Assembly: GCA_017545665.1 (NCBI GenBank)
Contig: JAFWKQ010000001.1
Coordinates: forward strand, 1 to 51,864
Source: Atopobiaceae bacterium
GTDB lineage: Bacteria > Actinomycetota > Coriobacteriia > Coriobacteriales > Atopobiaceae
DNA length: 51,864 nucleotides
Reading direction: 5' to 3'
Every line of letters starts with the position of its first letter. The stretch's first letter is position 1. Shown one piece after another: positions 1 to 6,144 of the stretch. Both the position numbers and the translations under genes were made by a program. The notes beneath the pieces were generated by a model that did not search any database, was not told where the DNA came from, and saw only the letters and a program-made list of their open reading frames with translations.

Positions 1-177
1 CGGCACGACGGTCATCTCCATGATGGCGGCTGTCTCGGTGGGGCTCGTGATCGTCGTGGTGTGCGCCTTAGCGCCGCCAGCAGACCAGTCGCGCCCGCCG
101 TTGTTGATTCGGTAGGTCAGCACCTCAATCTCGCGTGCCGACACCCTCGCAGCCGCCAGTTGCGTCTGCCAGCCCAT
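1..177 (-). CDS. Partial phage regulator-like protein, 3' end missing
   Basis: The ATG lies directly after the stop of the preceding gene, and 59 codons run off the left edge without a stop. The N-terminal half contains a charged helix followed by an AKAHTTTITSPTE segment. In many Gram-positive phages the last early gene before HNH/terminase encodes a DUF1492/ArpU-like late regulator. The position and the polar, helical start fit that, but the diagnostic C-terminal helix-turn-helix is absent here, so the assignment is an inference. Joining position 1 to position 51864 leaves the frame open into sequence that does not look coding, so some sequence is probably missing between the ends. Confidence 0.6.
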   Translation of the reverse strand, partial: MGWQTQLAAARVSAREIEVLTYRINNGGRDWSAGGAKAHTTTITSPTETAAIMEMTVVP

Positions 178-384
178 CTACTCATCCCAGAAGTTGCAGG
201 GGATGTCATCTGGCTCGGTGTCCTTTGGGAGCACAAGCGGCAGCTCACCCTTCAACACGCAGACGCAGCAGTTCTCGCGCAGCCAGCTTCGATGCGGCTC
301 AGGCAACTCGATGAACGGGTCGTTGGCATCATCCTCGTAGCACTCGGCGTTCCCGCACTCTCCGCACGTCCTCGTCTCAATCAT
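178..384 (-). CDS. Small cysteine-rich (zinc-ribbon-like) protein, 68 aa
   Basis: The ATG at 384 overlaps the upstream stop as ATGA and has GAAGGAG six bases before it. A GTG two codons upstream is less likely. The protein has CGEC near its start and a second CCVC pair about 30 residues later, which suggests one zinc site. The tail is acidic. No enzyme family is recognised. It is part of the tightly coupled leftward early operon. Confidence 0.7.
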   Translation of the reverse strand: MIETRTCGECGNAECYEDDANDPFIELPEPHRSWLRENCCVCVLKGELPLVLPKDTEPDDIPCNFWDE

Positions 385-731
385 TCGCACTCCTTCACGC
401 GCCTTCGCAGCCCGTCAATCGGGCATTGGTCGTATGGCTCGCAGGCCAATATGCAGTACTCGCACTCGTTCGCGTCGCAGAGGGTTTGGAGCGCCGAGAA
501 GAGGTCGTGGACGAGGGTGGTGAGTTCGGCGCTCTTTGCCTTCTCCTTCTCCCACAGCTCGACGTACTCGCCCATCGAGTTGAAGCTGTCAGCGCCCTCG
601 TCAATCGCGTCCGCCATGTCTTGCAGGAGCGCGGTGGGCATCAGCTCGTATTGCCACTCGATGCTGCCGTCACCGCATATGTTGCGTAGGTGCTCTGCTA
701 TGTCCTGCGCCATGAGTCCCGTGCGGCTCAC
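381..731 (-). CDS. Hypothetical early protein, 116 aa, helical with C-terminal Cys cluster
   Basis: The GTG start at 731 overlaps the upstream TGA as GTGA and is preceded by GGGGGTG. An internal ATG seven codons in lacks a ribosome binding site. The first 85 residues look helical and amphipathic (AEHLRNIC, DMADAIDEG, LTTLVHDLFSAL). They are followed by a cysteine-rich stretch with four cysteines in about 20 residues (C-N-E-C-x-x-C spacing), possibly a metal site. No function is recognised. Confidence 0.7.
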   Translation of the reverse strand: MSRTGLMAQDIAEHLRNICGDGSIEWQYELMPTALLQDMADAIDEGADSFNSMGEYVELWEKEKAKSAELTTLVHDLFSALQTLCDANECEYCILACEPYDQCPIDGLRRRVKECE

Positions 732-931
732 TCAATCACCCCCAGCTTGACCAGCTGCTCGCCAAAGCGAAGCAGCTTCGCGAACGTCACGCGTTTGTGC
801 TCTTTGATGGCCTCCCACATCTCGGCGCACAGCTTGCGCAAGTCCGCGTTCTCGTCTCGCAGTTGGTTAATCTGCATCAGGTAGCCGTCCTGCTGCATGC
901 GCCAAGATAGCGGCGCGTCGATGTCTGCCAT
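728..931 (-). CDS. Small coiled-coil protein, 67 aa
   Basis: The ATG at 931 overlaps the upstream stop by one base (TGATG) and has GAGGTGG at the right distance. The middle of the protein (MQINQLRDENADLRKLCAEMWEAI) has leucine heptad spacing typical of a short coiled coil. It resembles in layout the coiled-coil proteins at 2497-2931 and 5453-5839, which also end in an 'ELG(V/I)E' or 'KLGVIE' type tail. Function unknown. Confidence 0.65.
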   Translation of the reverse strand: MADIDAPLSWRMQQDGYLMQINQLRDENADLRKLCAEMWEAIKEHKRVTFAKLLRFGEQLVKLGVIE

Positions 932-1146
932 CAGACCACCTCGATTCCCAATTCCTTCACCCGCGTCCTCAGAAACTCGCCCATCATCTCGCAAGCGCCG
1001 TCCTGACTCTCGGCTGGCACGTACTTGTAGACCATCATGTCGGTCGTGTCCACGAGGATGAGCGTTTCTGGGTGTCCCTCGCACATGGCGAGCCGAACGT
1101 CATCGCCTTGCTTTTCAATCCAGTCCTCAAACGGAATTGCGGTCAT
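931..1146 (-). CDS. Hypothetical early protein, 71 aa
   Basis: The start chosen is the ATG at 1146, which overlaps the upstream stop as ATGA and follows GAGGTGG. The frame stays open upstream, but that part lacks a start context. The sequence is mixed alpha/beta (MTAIPFEDWIEKQG, then a beta-rich VRLAMCEG/ETLILVD stretch). The end, RVKELGIEV, is similar to the ends of neighbouring proteins. No domain recognised. Confidence 0.65.
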   Translation of the reverse strand: MTAIPFEDWIEKQGDDVRLAMCEGHPETLILVDTTDMMVYKYVPAESQDGACEMMGEFLRTRVKELGIEVV

Positions 1147-1340
1147 CCCCACCACCTCATAGCGGCCTTGCGAGCTGCGCAGTCCATGCAAGGCTCCTTC
1201 TGGTCGTGCGCCGCGTAGCACTCGGGACAGCACCAGTCATCGCGCCAGTCATGCGCCCTGCGACGCGCCTGCCAACAGGCGAGGATTACGAGCGCGATGA
1301 CGATGATGACCAGGATTGCGATCACAGCTTTCGGATTCAT
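1143..1340 (-). CDS. Membrane-anchored zinc-finger-like small protein, 65 aa
   Basis: The N-terminal 22 residues form one strongly hydrophobic segment (VIAILVIIVIALVILA) followed by the basic WQARRR, so the rest probably faces the cytoplasm. The C-terminal half has CCPEC and CMDC, two CxxC-type pairs suited to binding zinc. The ATG overlaps the upstream stop as ATGA. Membrane attachment and metal binding are predictions. The function is unknown. Confidence 0.7.
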   Translation of the reverse strand: MNPKAVIAILVIIVIALVILACWQARRRAHDWRDDWCCPECYAAHDQKEPCMDCAARKAAMRWWG

Positions 1341-1627
1341 GCGGTCACCTCCGGTTCCTTACCGAACGCGCCGTAGGCAATCAGGTAGTTTCGGATGACC
1401 GATAGCTCTTTGATGATTCCGCTGATGTTGCTCATGGCTTCCTTGACATTGGTTGCCAGAGACGCCTCGTAGACGTTGGAGTCGATTAGGTTCCCGTCGA
1501 ACCATACAGAGTACGTCCAGCTTTCTGGGCATCTTGGCGAGTCGCCGTCCTTCTCGAACTCGACCAAGACTCGTTCATGGCTTAGGCTGGCGAACATGTC
1601 GCCGTCCGTCTTTACCTTGACCTTCAC
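1337..1627 (-). CDS. Hypothetical early protein, 96 aa
   Basis: The GTG at 1627 overlaps the upstream TGA (GTGA) and is preceded by GGAGGTGGGAGT, so it is preferred over more distant in-frame starts. The protein starts with a short basic beta strand (VKVKVKTDGD), continues with an ESWTYSVWFDGN beta region, and ends in a helix (NISGIIKELSVIRNYLIAYGA). No known family. Confidence 0.65.
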   Translation of the reverse strand: MKVKVKTDGDMFASLSHERVLVEFEKDGDSPRCPESWTYSVWFDGNLIDSNVYEASLATNVKEAMSNISGIIKELSVIRNYLIAYGAFGKEPEVTA

Positions 1628-1818
1628 ACTCCCACCTCCAAACTCATCTGGCGCGGCTCGAAGCGGCGGTTCCAAGCCTCGATTGCCCCTTCCCTGCTGT
1701 CAGCGCTTGGCCCGACCGCGCCGCACGCGCAGCTCACGAACCAGCCCCAGCGACCGCTGCTCTTGACCCTCTGGCTCGTGCAGCCGTTGAACGGGCAGGG
1801 AACAAACTTCACGGTCAT
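1624..1818 (-). CDS. Lar-like (restriction alleviation family) zinc-ribbon protein
   Basis: At 64 residues this has the size and pattern of Lar-family phage proteins: an N-terminal PCPFNGC (the usual PCPFCG with one Cys shifted), a central GW-F-VSCACGA pair of cysteines, and a C-terminal AIEAWNRRF. Lar of the Rac prophage modulates type I restriction, but many phage relatives are only similar in fold. The start at 1818 overlaps the upstream stop as ATGA. The family call comes from the motif pattern alone; the role in restriction is inference. Confidence 0.65.
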   Translation of the reverse strand: MTVKFVPCPFNGCTSQRVKSSGRWGWFVSCACGAVGPSADSREGAIEAWNRRFEPRQMSLEVGV

Positions 1819-2042
1819 GCGGTCACCTCCAAAGGTGGTATCTCTGCCCATGCCTTGATGCGGTTGCTTACCATGTACCCGTCACGATGGTTTGGTATGT
1901 GGAACGTCGTTGACCCATTGGCGCACCTCAGCGTACTTATCGTGCCGACGTACATCCCGCCGCCATTTCCCATCAGCAGGTAACGCGCGTCCTCGTTCGT
2001 CGGTCGCTCGTCTGCCATCAGGTGCCAAGTGAAGTCGCTCAT
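1815..2042 (-). CDS. DUF551-like hypothetical protein, 75 aa
   Basis: The ATG at 2042 overlaps the stop of the 34-aa gene before it as ATGA. The pattern W-x-L-M-A-D-E-R-P followed by a beta-rich centre (YLLMGNGGGMYVGTIS) and a closing KAWAEIPP resembles short phage DUF551-type proteins, which often end in 'AW(M/R)PLP'. The biochemical role of that family is unknown. Confidence 0.6.
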   Translation of the reverse strand: MSDFTWHLMADERPTNEDARYLLMGNGGGMYVGTISTLRCANGSTTFHIPNHRDGYMVSNRIKAWAEIPPLEVTA

Positions 2043-2143
2043 CTCTCCATCTCCCTCAGCTTCCCAAGGCAGGTCTTGCAGACCCACATGGTTCGCCAGC
2101 GATGTAGGCAGTAGGTGTGCTCCGCGCAGATTTGGCAGGTCAT
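2039..2143 (-). CDS. 34-aa double-CxxC mini-protein
   Basis: This very short gene is exposed by perfect ATGA overlaps at both ends: its ATG (2143) sits on the upstream stop, and its TGA sits on the next gene's ATG. It begins MTCQIC and has a second pair VCKTC after 16 residues, a minimal zinc-knuckle arrangement with His residues between. It ends in a charged helix (LGKLREMER). Function unknown. The double overlap is the main support. Confidence 0.6.
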   Translation of the reverse strand: MTCQICAEHTYCLHRWRTMWVCKTCLGKLREMER

Positions 2144-2496
2144 GAGGTCACCGCCTTTCCACATGACGGGCAGTAATGCCACTCAGTCCAATCAGCCACG
2201 TCCGCGACGTATCCGCAAGCACACTCCATGCAGTCGTAGAAGCCAGTGTCGCGCTCCATCTTCCACGGCTTGAGTTGGCACGTCTCGCCAAGCTGAACCG
2301 CCTGCTCTGGCGTCATGGAAATGACCACGTTGACCTTCCCGTGAGGGGAGTCCCAGCACTCGTGCGGGTTTCCGGCCTTGTCGATGAACACGTGCGTCTC
2401 GCAGGCTGGTGACTCTCTGTCCCAATGATTCAGGCCGCGCTCGTCACACAGCCTTGAAAGCGTCTCCACGCCACTTGTGTACTCTTCCTCTTCCAT
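2140..2496 (-). CDS. Zinc-ribbon protein, 118 aa
   Basis: The ATG at 2496 directly follows the upstream stop codon and has AGAGGAC upstream. The N-terminus is acidic. A central TPEQAVQLGETC segment and a C-terminal four-cysteine ribbon (CMECACGY ... YCPSCGKAV) match the layout of the protein at 6864-7265 (TPEQAIEATIGRGTC, then CSACGH ... YCPQCGRRV). I consider the two to be diverged paralogues. Role unknown; a nucleic-acid- or protein-binding adaptor is possible. Confidence 0.7.
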   Translation of the reverse strand: MEEEEYTSGVETLSRLCDERGLNHWDRESPACETHVFIDKAGNPHECWDSPHGKVNVVISMTPEQAVQLGETCQLKPWKMERDTGFYDCMECACGYVADVADWTEWHYCPSCGKAVTS

Positions 2497-2931
2497 CTAT
2501 TCGTCCTCTTTCACGTGTGCCTCGATCCCAAGCTCTTGCATGTCATGCTCGAAGTCGCACACATCATCGGCTTCGTACTCGCAGCCTTCGCAATCGTCAT
2601 GCTCTTCACATTCGTGCAGGTGCTTTACTAGCCGACGCAACTTGTCGTTCTCGTCGCACACCCGCTTGTACTCGCGTGCATTGCGCACGAAGTTATGCCC
2701 CGCTGTATCCTGTTGGTCATGCAGTTGGTTCCGCAACCGCTCGTTCTCAGCGCACAACTCGTCTATGCGACGGATGAGGGTTTCCTTCTCGGCTTTGACA
2801 CGCCTGACGGCATCGTTGCCAATCTTCACCGCTCCTTGGTATCCCCGCATGAAGGCATCGGTTATGTCCTCCTGCCTGCTGTTCGGATAACGAAGATTTA
2901 GCTTGATTTCGCGCACATCAATATGGCTCAT
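2497..2931 (-). CDS. Coiled-coil early protein, 144 aa
   Basis: The start at 2931 overlaps the upstream stop (ATGA) with GGTGGAGGA before it. Residues about 40-110 form a long charged helix with heptads (AEKETLIRRIDELCAENERL and NDKLRRLVKHL). They are followed by an acidic Cys/His-containing stretch (CEEHDDCEGCEYEADD). The tail ELGIEAHVKEDE resembles neighbours. Probably an oligomeric accessory protein; no function recognised. Confidence 0.65.
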   Translation of the reverse strand: MSHIDVREIKLNLRYPNSRQEDITDAFMRGYQGAVKIGNDAVRRVKAEKETLIRRIDELCAENERLRNQLHDQQDTAGHNFVRNAREYKRVCDENDKLRRLVKHLHECEEHDDCEGCEYEADDVCDFEHDMQELGIEAHVKEDE

Positions 2932-3479
2932 TCCTCCACCACCTTGTCTGAGCGCACTGTAGTTGCCTCTCGCCAGTTGGAAAGGTATGCCCTGCCCGTG
3001 CGAATGATTGCCCAGAGCAGTTCGCATGCGGAGAACTTGCGGTAGCCTCCGCGGAGTCCATGCGGGTCCCTGTCGAAGAGCATGCGCAGTCCGTTACCAG
3101 ACGGCACCAGAACGCCGTCACAATCGCTTGGCATCTTGTCGTACAAGGTGCCGCCATACCTAAGCTGTTCTCCGAACTCTCTGGTGGTCACGATGTAGTT
3201 CTTGTCACCGATGAAGTTCAGCCCATGACCGCTCTCGAAGTCAGCCTTGCAGCTCTTCACCTCAAATACCGTGAACGTGCCGCGCTCGACCCACGCGGCC
3301 TTGGATGCGTAGTTGCCGTGCGAGAGGTTGAAGGCTAGATAGTCTGGGCGGATGTCGATGGTGCCGCCATCCTGCGTATAGGCGCTCAGGTAGACCTCGC
3401 TTGCCCAGAGATGGTATCGCCTCGCCATATACGACTCAAGGCGCTTGGATAAATCCAAGGTGGCCTGTGACCTGCTCAC
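2928..3479 (-). CDS. PD-(D/E)XK nuclease-like protein, 183 aa
   Basis: The GTG start at 3479 overlaps the upstream TGA and has GGAGGTG nine bases before. The sequence holds the expected core of a PD-(D/E)XK nuclease: TIDIRPDYLAF (the Asp on a beta strand), then VFEVKSCKADF (the E-x-K), then GDKNYIVT. The region between is short and the C-terminal third (RKFSACELLWAIIRTGR) is helical. MmcB/resolvase-like proteins of phages share this arrangement. DNA cleavage or repair during replication is inferred. Confidence 0.65.
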   Translation of the reverse strand: MSRSQATLDLSKRLESYMARRYHLWASEVYLSAYTQDGGTIDIRPDYLAFNLSHGNYASKAAWVERGTFTVFEVKSCKADFESGHGLNFIGDKNYIVTTREFGEQLRYGGTLYDKMPSDCDGVLVPSGNGLRMLFDRDPHGLRGGYRKFSACELLWAIIRTGRAYLSNWREATTVRSDKVVEE

Positions 3480-3631
3480 TTGCGCACCTCCGCAAAGATT
3501 GCAAAGACAGCTGCGATTGCGTGGATACCCATGCCGATAAGAGCAATCGCCTCGGTGTCTGGATTCGTGCTGACTGTACGCAAGATAAGCCAGAGCAGCA
3601 TCTTGATGATTTCCGCGTCAGCCTTGCTCAT
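3476..3631 (-). CDS. Mini membrane protein 1, 51 aa
   Basis: ATG at 3631 overlaps the upstream stop as ATGA. One or two hydrophobic helices (IIKMLLWLILRTV and IALIGMGIHAIAAVFAIFA) are separated by a short polar loop with 'TNPDT'. The start MSKADAEIIKMLLWL resembles MNKSEILFNRALLWV of the gene at 3786-3941, so the two are likely duplicates. A role as holin-like or superinfection factor is possible but unsupported. Confidence 0.6.
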   Translation of the reverse strand: MSKADAEIIKMLLWLILRTVSTNPDTEAIALIGMGIHAIAAVFAIFAEVRK

Positions 3632-3789
3632 TCGTCTACCTTTCTGAACTTGTACTGCGGAGTAACGCATAAGGAGACGAGGACAACAAGCGCTATCTGC
3701 CACCACTTGTAACCTCGCTCCATCATGTAGACAGTCGCAATGACCGTCGTGCTGCCGATAAGGCCGCAGCCGATTCCAACGCCGTTCAT
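3628..3789 (-). CDS. Mini membrane protein 2, 53 aa
   Basis: This gene is fixed by ATGA overlaps at both ends (start 3789, stop 3628). It has two hydrophobic segments: a Gly-rich GVGIGCGLIGSTTVIATVYM and, after a polar ERGYKWWQ, IALVVLVSLCV. The tail is KFRKVDE. It sits between two related mini membrane proteins, so a small membrane complex is conceivable. No known family. Confidence 0.55.
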   Translation of the reverse strand: MNGVGIGCGLIGSTTVIATVYMMERGYKWWQIALVVLVSLCVTPQYKFRKVDE

Positions 3790-3941
3790 TCGTCATCCTT
3801 ACGCACCATGCAAATGACCGAATCAATGATGTTGAGCAACGAGCAAACGGTGAACATCGTCGCCGCCACCTTGTTGTCCGTCAGATGCAAGAGCACTACC
3901 CAAAGCAGTGCCCTGTTGAATAAGATTTCAGATTTGTTCAT
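3786..3941 (-). CDS. Mini membrane protein 3, 51 aa
   Basis: ATG at 3941 overlaps the upstream stop and its own TGA overlaps the next ATG. Two predicted membrane helices (ALLWVVLLHL; ATMFTVCSLLNIIDSVICMV) are joined by TDNKVA and closed by RKDDE. It is similar in length and start to the protein at 3476-3631. Function unknown. Confidence 0.55.
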   Translation of the reverse strand: MNKSEILFNRALLWVVLLHLTDNKVAATMFTVCSLLNIIDSVICMVRKDDE

Positions 3942-4243
3942 TCGTGTTCTTTCTTACGCTTGCCCCACGCGCAGTAGCCGTCAAGGCTAACGTCCGTGTG
4001 GAAAAGATCGCACCACAACGGTTCTCTGTAGTCGTGGTCTCCTTGGTCGATAGTCACGCGCTTGCACTCCTTGCACCTCACTGGCTTGACGTACCCCAGC
4101 CGCGCAAGAATCTCCTCGTCCAGCTTGTCGCCGACGCGCCGCGCCATCTCGTTCAGAACGCTGTCTGGGTAGACCAGCTCGGCACGCGTCTCGTACTTGT
4201 CTGGGTCTAGGTGAAACATCGTTATTGGCTCGACCCCAATCAC
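3938..4243 (-). CDS. Zinc-ribbon-ending early protein, 101 aa
   Basis: I place the start at the GTG at 4243, which overlaps the TGA of the 34-aa gene before it (GTGA) and follows AAGGTGG. The frame is open further up but without a start context. The first half is helical (DSVLNEMARRVGDKLDEEI). The second half carries VRCKECKRV and later cysteines in LWCDLF and GYCAWGKR, consistent with one zinc site. The basic tail is KRKKEHE. Unknown function. Confidence 0.6.
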   Translation of the reverse strand: MIGVEPITMFHLDPDKYETRAELVYPDSVLNEMARRVGDKLDEEILARLGYVKPVRCKECKRVTIDQGDHDYREPLWCDLFHTDVSLDGYCAWGKRKKEHE

Positions 4244-4344
4244 CTGCGCCACCTTCCGCTGTTGACCGCCATCGCGCACACACAGAGCGCGAACACGGTC
4301 GCCCCAGCTAGGCTTCCGGCTATCGCCGATGCAACTAGTCCCAT
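4240..4344 (-). CDS. 34-aa single-pass membrane peptide
   Basis: The ATG at 4344 overlaps the upstream stop by one base (TGATG), with a GGGGG ribosome binding site eight bases away. The peptide is mainly one Ala/Gly-rich hydrophobic segment (ASAIAGSLAGATVFALCVCAM) ended by NSGRWRR, which suggests the C-terminus lies in the cytoplasm. The tight overlaps on both sides support it as real. Function unknown. Confidence 0.5.
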   Translation of the reverse strand: MGLVASAIAGSLAGATVFALCVCAMAVNSGRWRR

Positions 4345-4694
4345 CAGCTGAACCCCCTTCTCGACCAGGGATGTCCCTCTCGGTCGTAGTAATCGTCAAG
4401 CGAGACTCGCGTGTTCCAGAGCTGCCCGTCGCGCTTCACCTCGTCATGCGCCAGAACCTCTTCCAGCGTGGTAGCGTCTCCGTACTCGTCGACAAGCTCC
4501 CATTCGCCAGAGTCCAGATAGCCGCGCAAATCGTCCATGCTGCCGACGCGCGGATGGCGCTCGCCCCAGTCCTCCAATGCGCTGCTGCCGTCGAAGTGCG
4601 CCCGCCACCCGTAACTCAGCTTGCAGACGTGAACCACGTCATACTCTGGAACCATGCGCGGTTCCTTGCGCCGCAGGTAGATGTTCGTTCCCAT
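4344..4694 (-). CDS. Hypothetical early protein, 116 aa
   Basis: ATG at 4694 overlaps the upstream stop by one base. Alpha/beta protein with a basic start (TNIYLRRKEPR), a central LSYGWRAHFDG, an acidic helix (SMDDLRGYLDSGEWELVDE), and an Asp/Tyr-rich end (SLDDYYDREGHPWS). The pattern resembles small phage proteins of unknown function found in early operons. No catalytic motif seen. Confidence 0.65.
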   Translation of the reverse strand: MGTNIYLRRKEPRMVPEYDVVHVCKLSYGWRAHFDGSSALEDWGERHPRVGSMDDLRGYLDSGEWELVDEYGDATTLEEVLAHDEVKRDGQLWNTRVSLDDYYDREGHPWSRRGFS

Positions 4695-5038
4695 CAGTCC
4701 TCCCTGAACTCGGCTCCGCAATGGCGGCAATACCTGTCCCAGCAGTCGACCGTCCATCCGCAGGCGGAGCACTCGCTGTGGCCAGTGGCCTTGTCGGTGT
4801 CGGGATTGCTTGTCTCGATGATTCGCGCTGGCCGCTTGCCATCAAGAAGCTCTGGCCAGCTCAGACCAGTGCGCCGCTTGATAGTCCTGAGAGTCCTGAG
4901 CCACGTCGGCTCCGTGTCTGACTCAGCCCAGTGTCGGACGGTTCCGTACTTGATTCCGATGTGGGCGCACCAGTCTGCCAAGCTGACATGGCCGCTCGTC
5001 TGGTACAGGTGCCGTATCGACTTGCCAAATGCCGTCAT
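4694..5038 (-). CDS. Helix-turn-helix plus zinc-ribbon protein, 114 aa
   Basis: The start is ATG 5038, overlapping the upstream stop by one base. Residues about 10-60 form a Cro/XRE-like helix-turn-helix: LYQTSGHVSLADWCAHIG, then KYGTVRHWAE, then LRTLRTIKRRTG. Residues 85-110 form a zinc ribbon (CSACGW ... YCRHCGAEF). The fusion suggests a DNA-binding regulator of early expression or an adaptor. The target is unknown. Confidence 0.65.
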   Translation of the reverse strand: MTAFGKSIRHLYQTSGHVSLADWCAHIGIKYGTVRHWAESDTEPTWLRTLRTIKRRTGLSWPELLDGKRPARIIETSNPDTDKATGHSECSACGWTVDCWDRYCRHCGAEFRED

Positions 5039-5460
5039 CAGAGCTCGTACCTTTCCACGTATTCGCTTTCGTCCCGCCACCTGCCCATGGTCGGGTCGCA
5101 ATTCAGCCACTTGTCGCCGTCAAACGCCGAGACCCATGCGTGAGACGCGCCGTCAATCGTCCCGACCACCAGCTTTGCTGGTATGCCGAGAGACCGGAGC
5201 ATCGCGCACATGAGCGACGCCTTGTCGAAGCAGATGCCCTTGCGCGACTCGTAGGTTTCCTCTGGGTCTGGGACGTAACCCCTCGTGCCACTGAGCTGCG
5301 CGGCCTTCTCGCCGTCGTAGTTGAACTTCGTCGAGACGAACCTGTACACCTCTGTGATCGTGTCCCTGCTCGACCCCTTCGCCAGCTTCTTGGCCTGCCT
5401 CGCTAGCTTGCCTTCGGACAACCATGAGCAGTACTTGCTCGGCTCTAGGAAGCTAGGCAT
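5038..5460 (-). CDS. Transglutaminase-like cysteine protein, 140 aa
   Basis: The sequence shows a complete transglutaminase-core triad in order. Cys77 is in GICFDKASLMCAML, which has the typical helix after the nucleophile. His107 is in DGASHAWVSAF, and Asp122 is in WLNCDPTMG. An upstream TRGYVPDPEETYESRKG segment matches the approach to the active Cys. Family members act as amidases, proteases or cross-linkers. There is no signal peptide, so it probably acts inside the host cell. ATG at 5460; it overlaps the upstream gene by eight bases. The substrate cannot be told from sequence. Confidence 0.75.
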   Translation of the reverse strand: MPSFLEPSKYCSWLSEGKLARQAKKLAKGSSRDTITEVYRFVSTKFNYDGEKAAQLSGTRGYVPDPEETYESRKGICFDKASLMCAMLRSLGIPAKLVVGTIDGASHAWVSAFDGDKWLNCDPTMGRWRDESEYVERYEL

Positions 5461-5839
5461 CGGGAACCTCGACTCCCAACTCGACCATCGCCTCGCGATA
5501 TTCAGGCCATATCATCCATTCGGCTTCGGTAAGGAACTCGGACAGCTCGCCGCACAGCCACCGCAACCTCTCGTTCTCCTTCGCGAGGGCGCGATACTTG
5601 TCCTCCCAGTCGACGTTCTCCTGCCGCAGGTACTCGATGACCTTCTCCTGCTCGGACGCCTCGCGGATTGCCAGCTCTTGCCGCAGCTCGTCGACTCGCT
5701 GCTCTGGCACGTACCAGTAGTCGACTATCGGCTCTCCGTCGAACTTGTAAGCGCCAAGCCAGCCGTCCTCGCGCACGAGGATTCGGTCTGGCAGCTCCTT
5801 GAATCCAAAGCGAGACGCTTCAATGTGGTATCCCATCAT
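5453..5839 (-). CDS. Coiled-coil early protein, 128 aa
   Basis: ATG at 5839 overlaps the upstream stop (TGATG). A small N-terminal beta domain (FGFKELPDRILVREDGWLG) precedes a long charged helix of about 55 residues (VDELRQELAIREASEQEKV, then YRALAKENERLRWLCGEL). The tail MVELGVEVPDA resembles the tails of the 67-aa and 144-aa coiled-coil proteins of the same operon, suggesting a family built from a shared C-terminal piece. Role unknown. Confidence 0.65.
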   Translation of the reverse strand: MMGYHIEASRFGFKELPDRILVREDGWLGAYKFDGEPIVDYWYVPEQRVDELRQELAIREASEQEKVIEYLRQENVDWEDKYRALAKENERLRWLCGELSEFLTEAEWMIWPEYREAMVELGVEVPDA

Positions 5840-6144
5840 CAGCCCGCCTGCTCTCCGCTGTAGCGTCCCCTAGCCCTGTTCCGTTCCTCGCAGCACTCCA
5901 TGGCCTCTTGCAGGTCGATGCCGTGGCGGTCTGCTAGGTTGCAAGCGGCTTGGATGACATCGGCTATCTCGTCTGCGAGACGCTGCTTGTACACGTCGCA
6001 GCCACCGAAGGCGATGAACGGAAAGCCACGCTGGTACTCCTGCCAAGCTCCGAACGCCTCGGCTGCTTCCTCAAGCGGCTTCAGCGCGGCCTCCTTGTCC
6101 GTGTCCATGCGAAACGTGTTGACGCTTATGGTCAGTCTGCTCAT
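5839..6144 (-). CDS. MazG-like nucleotide pyrophosphohydrolase, 101 aa
   Basis: The protein has the two MazG metal-binding motifs: EExxE in PLEEAAEAFGAW and ExxD in ADEIADVIQAACNLADRHG, separated by about 30 residues. MazG-type all-alpha NTP pyrophosphatases hydrolyse NTPs or alarmones such as (p)ppGpp, and phage versions are thought to retune host nucleotide pools or starvation signalling. The start at 6144 overlaps the upstream stop as ATGA. It is a single-domain, short form of the family. Confidence 0.8.
   Translation of the reverse strand: MSRLTISVNTFRMDTDKEAALKPLEEAAEAFGAWQEYQRGFPFIAFGGCDVYKQRLADEIADVIQAACNLADRHGIDLQEAMECCEERNRARGRYSGEQAG

Noticed and set aside
4329..5213. Plus-strand frame of about 294 codons
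   Set aside because: Covers three well-coupled minus-strand genes including the HTH/zinc-ribbon protein; no ribosome binding site or recognisable domain.
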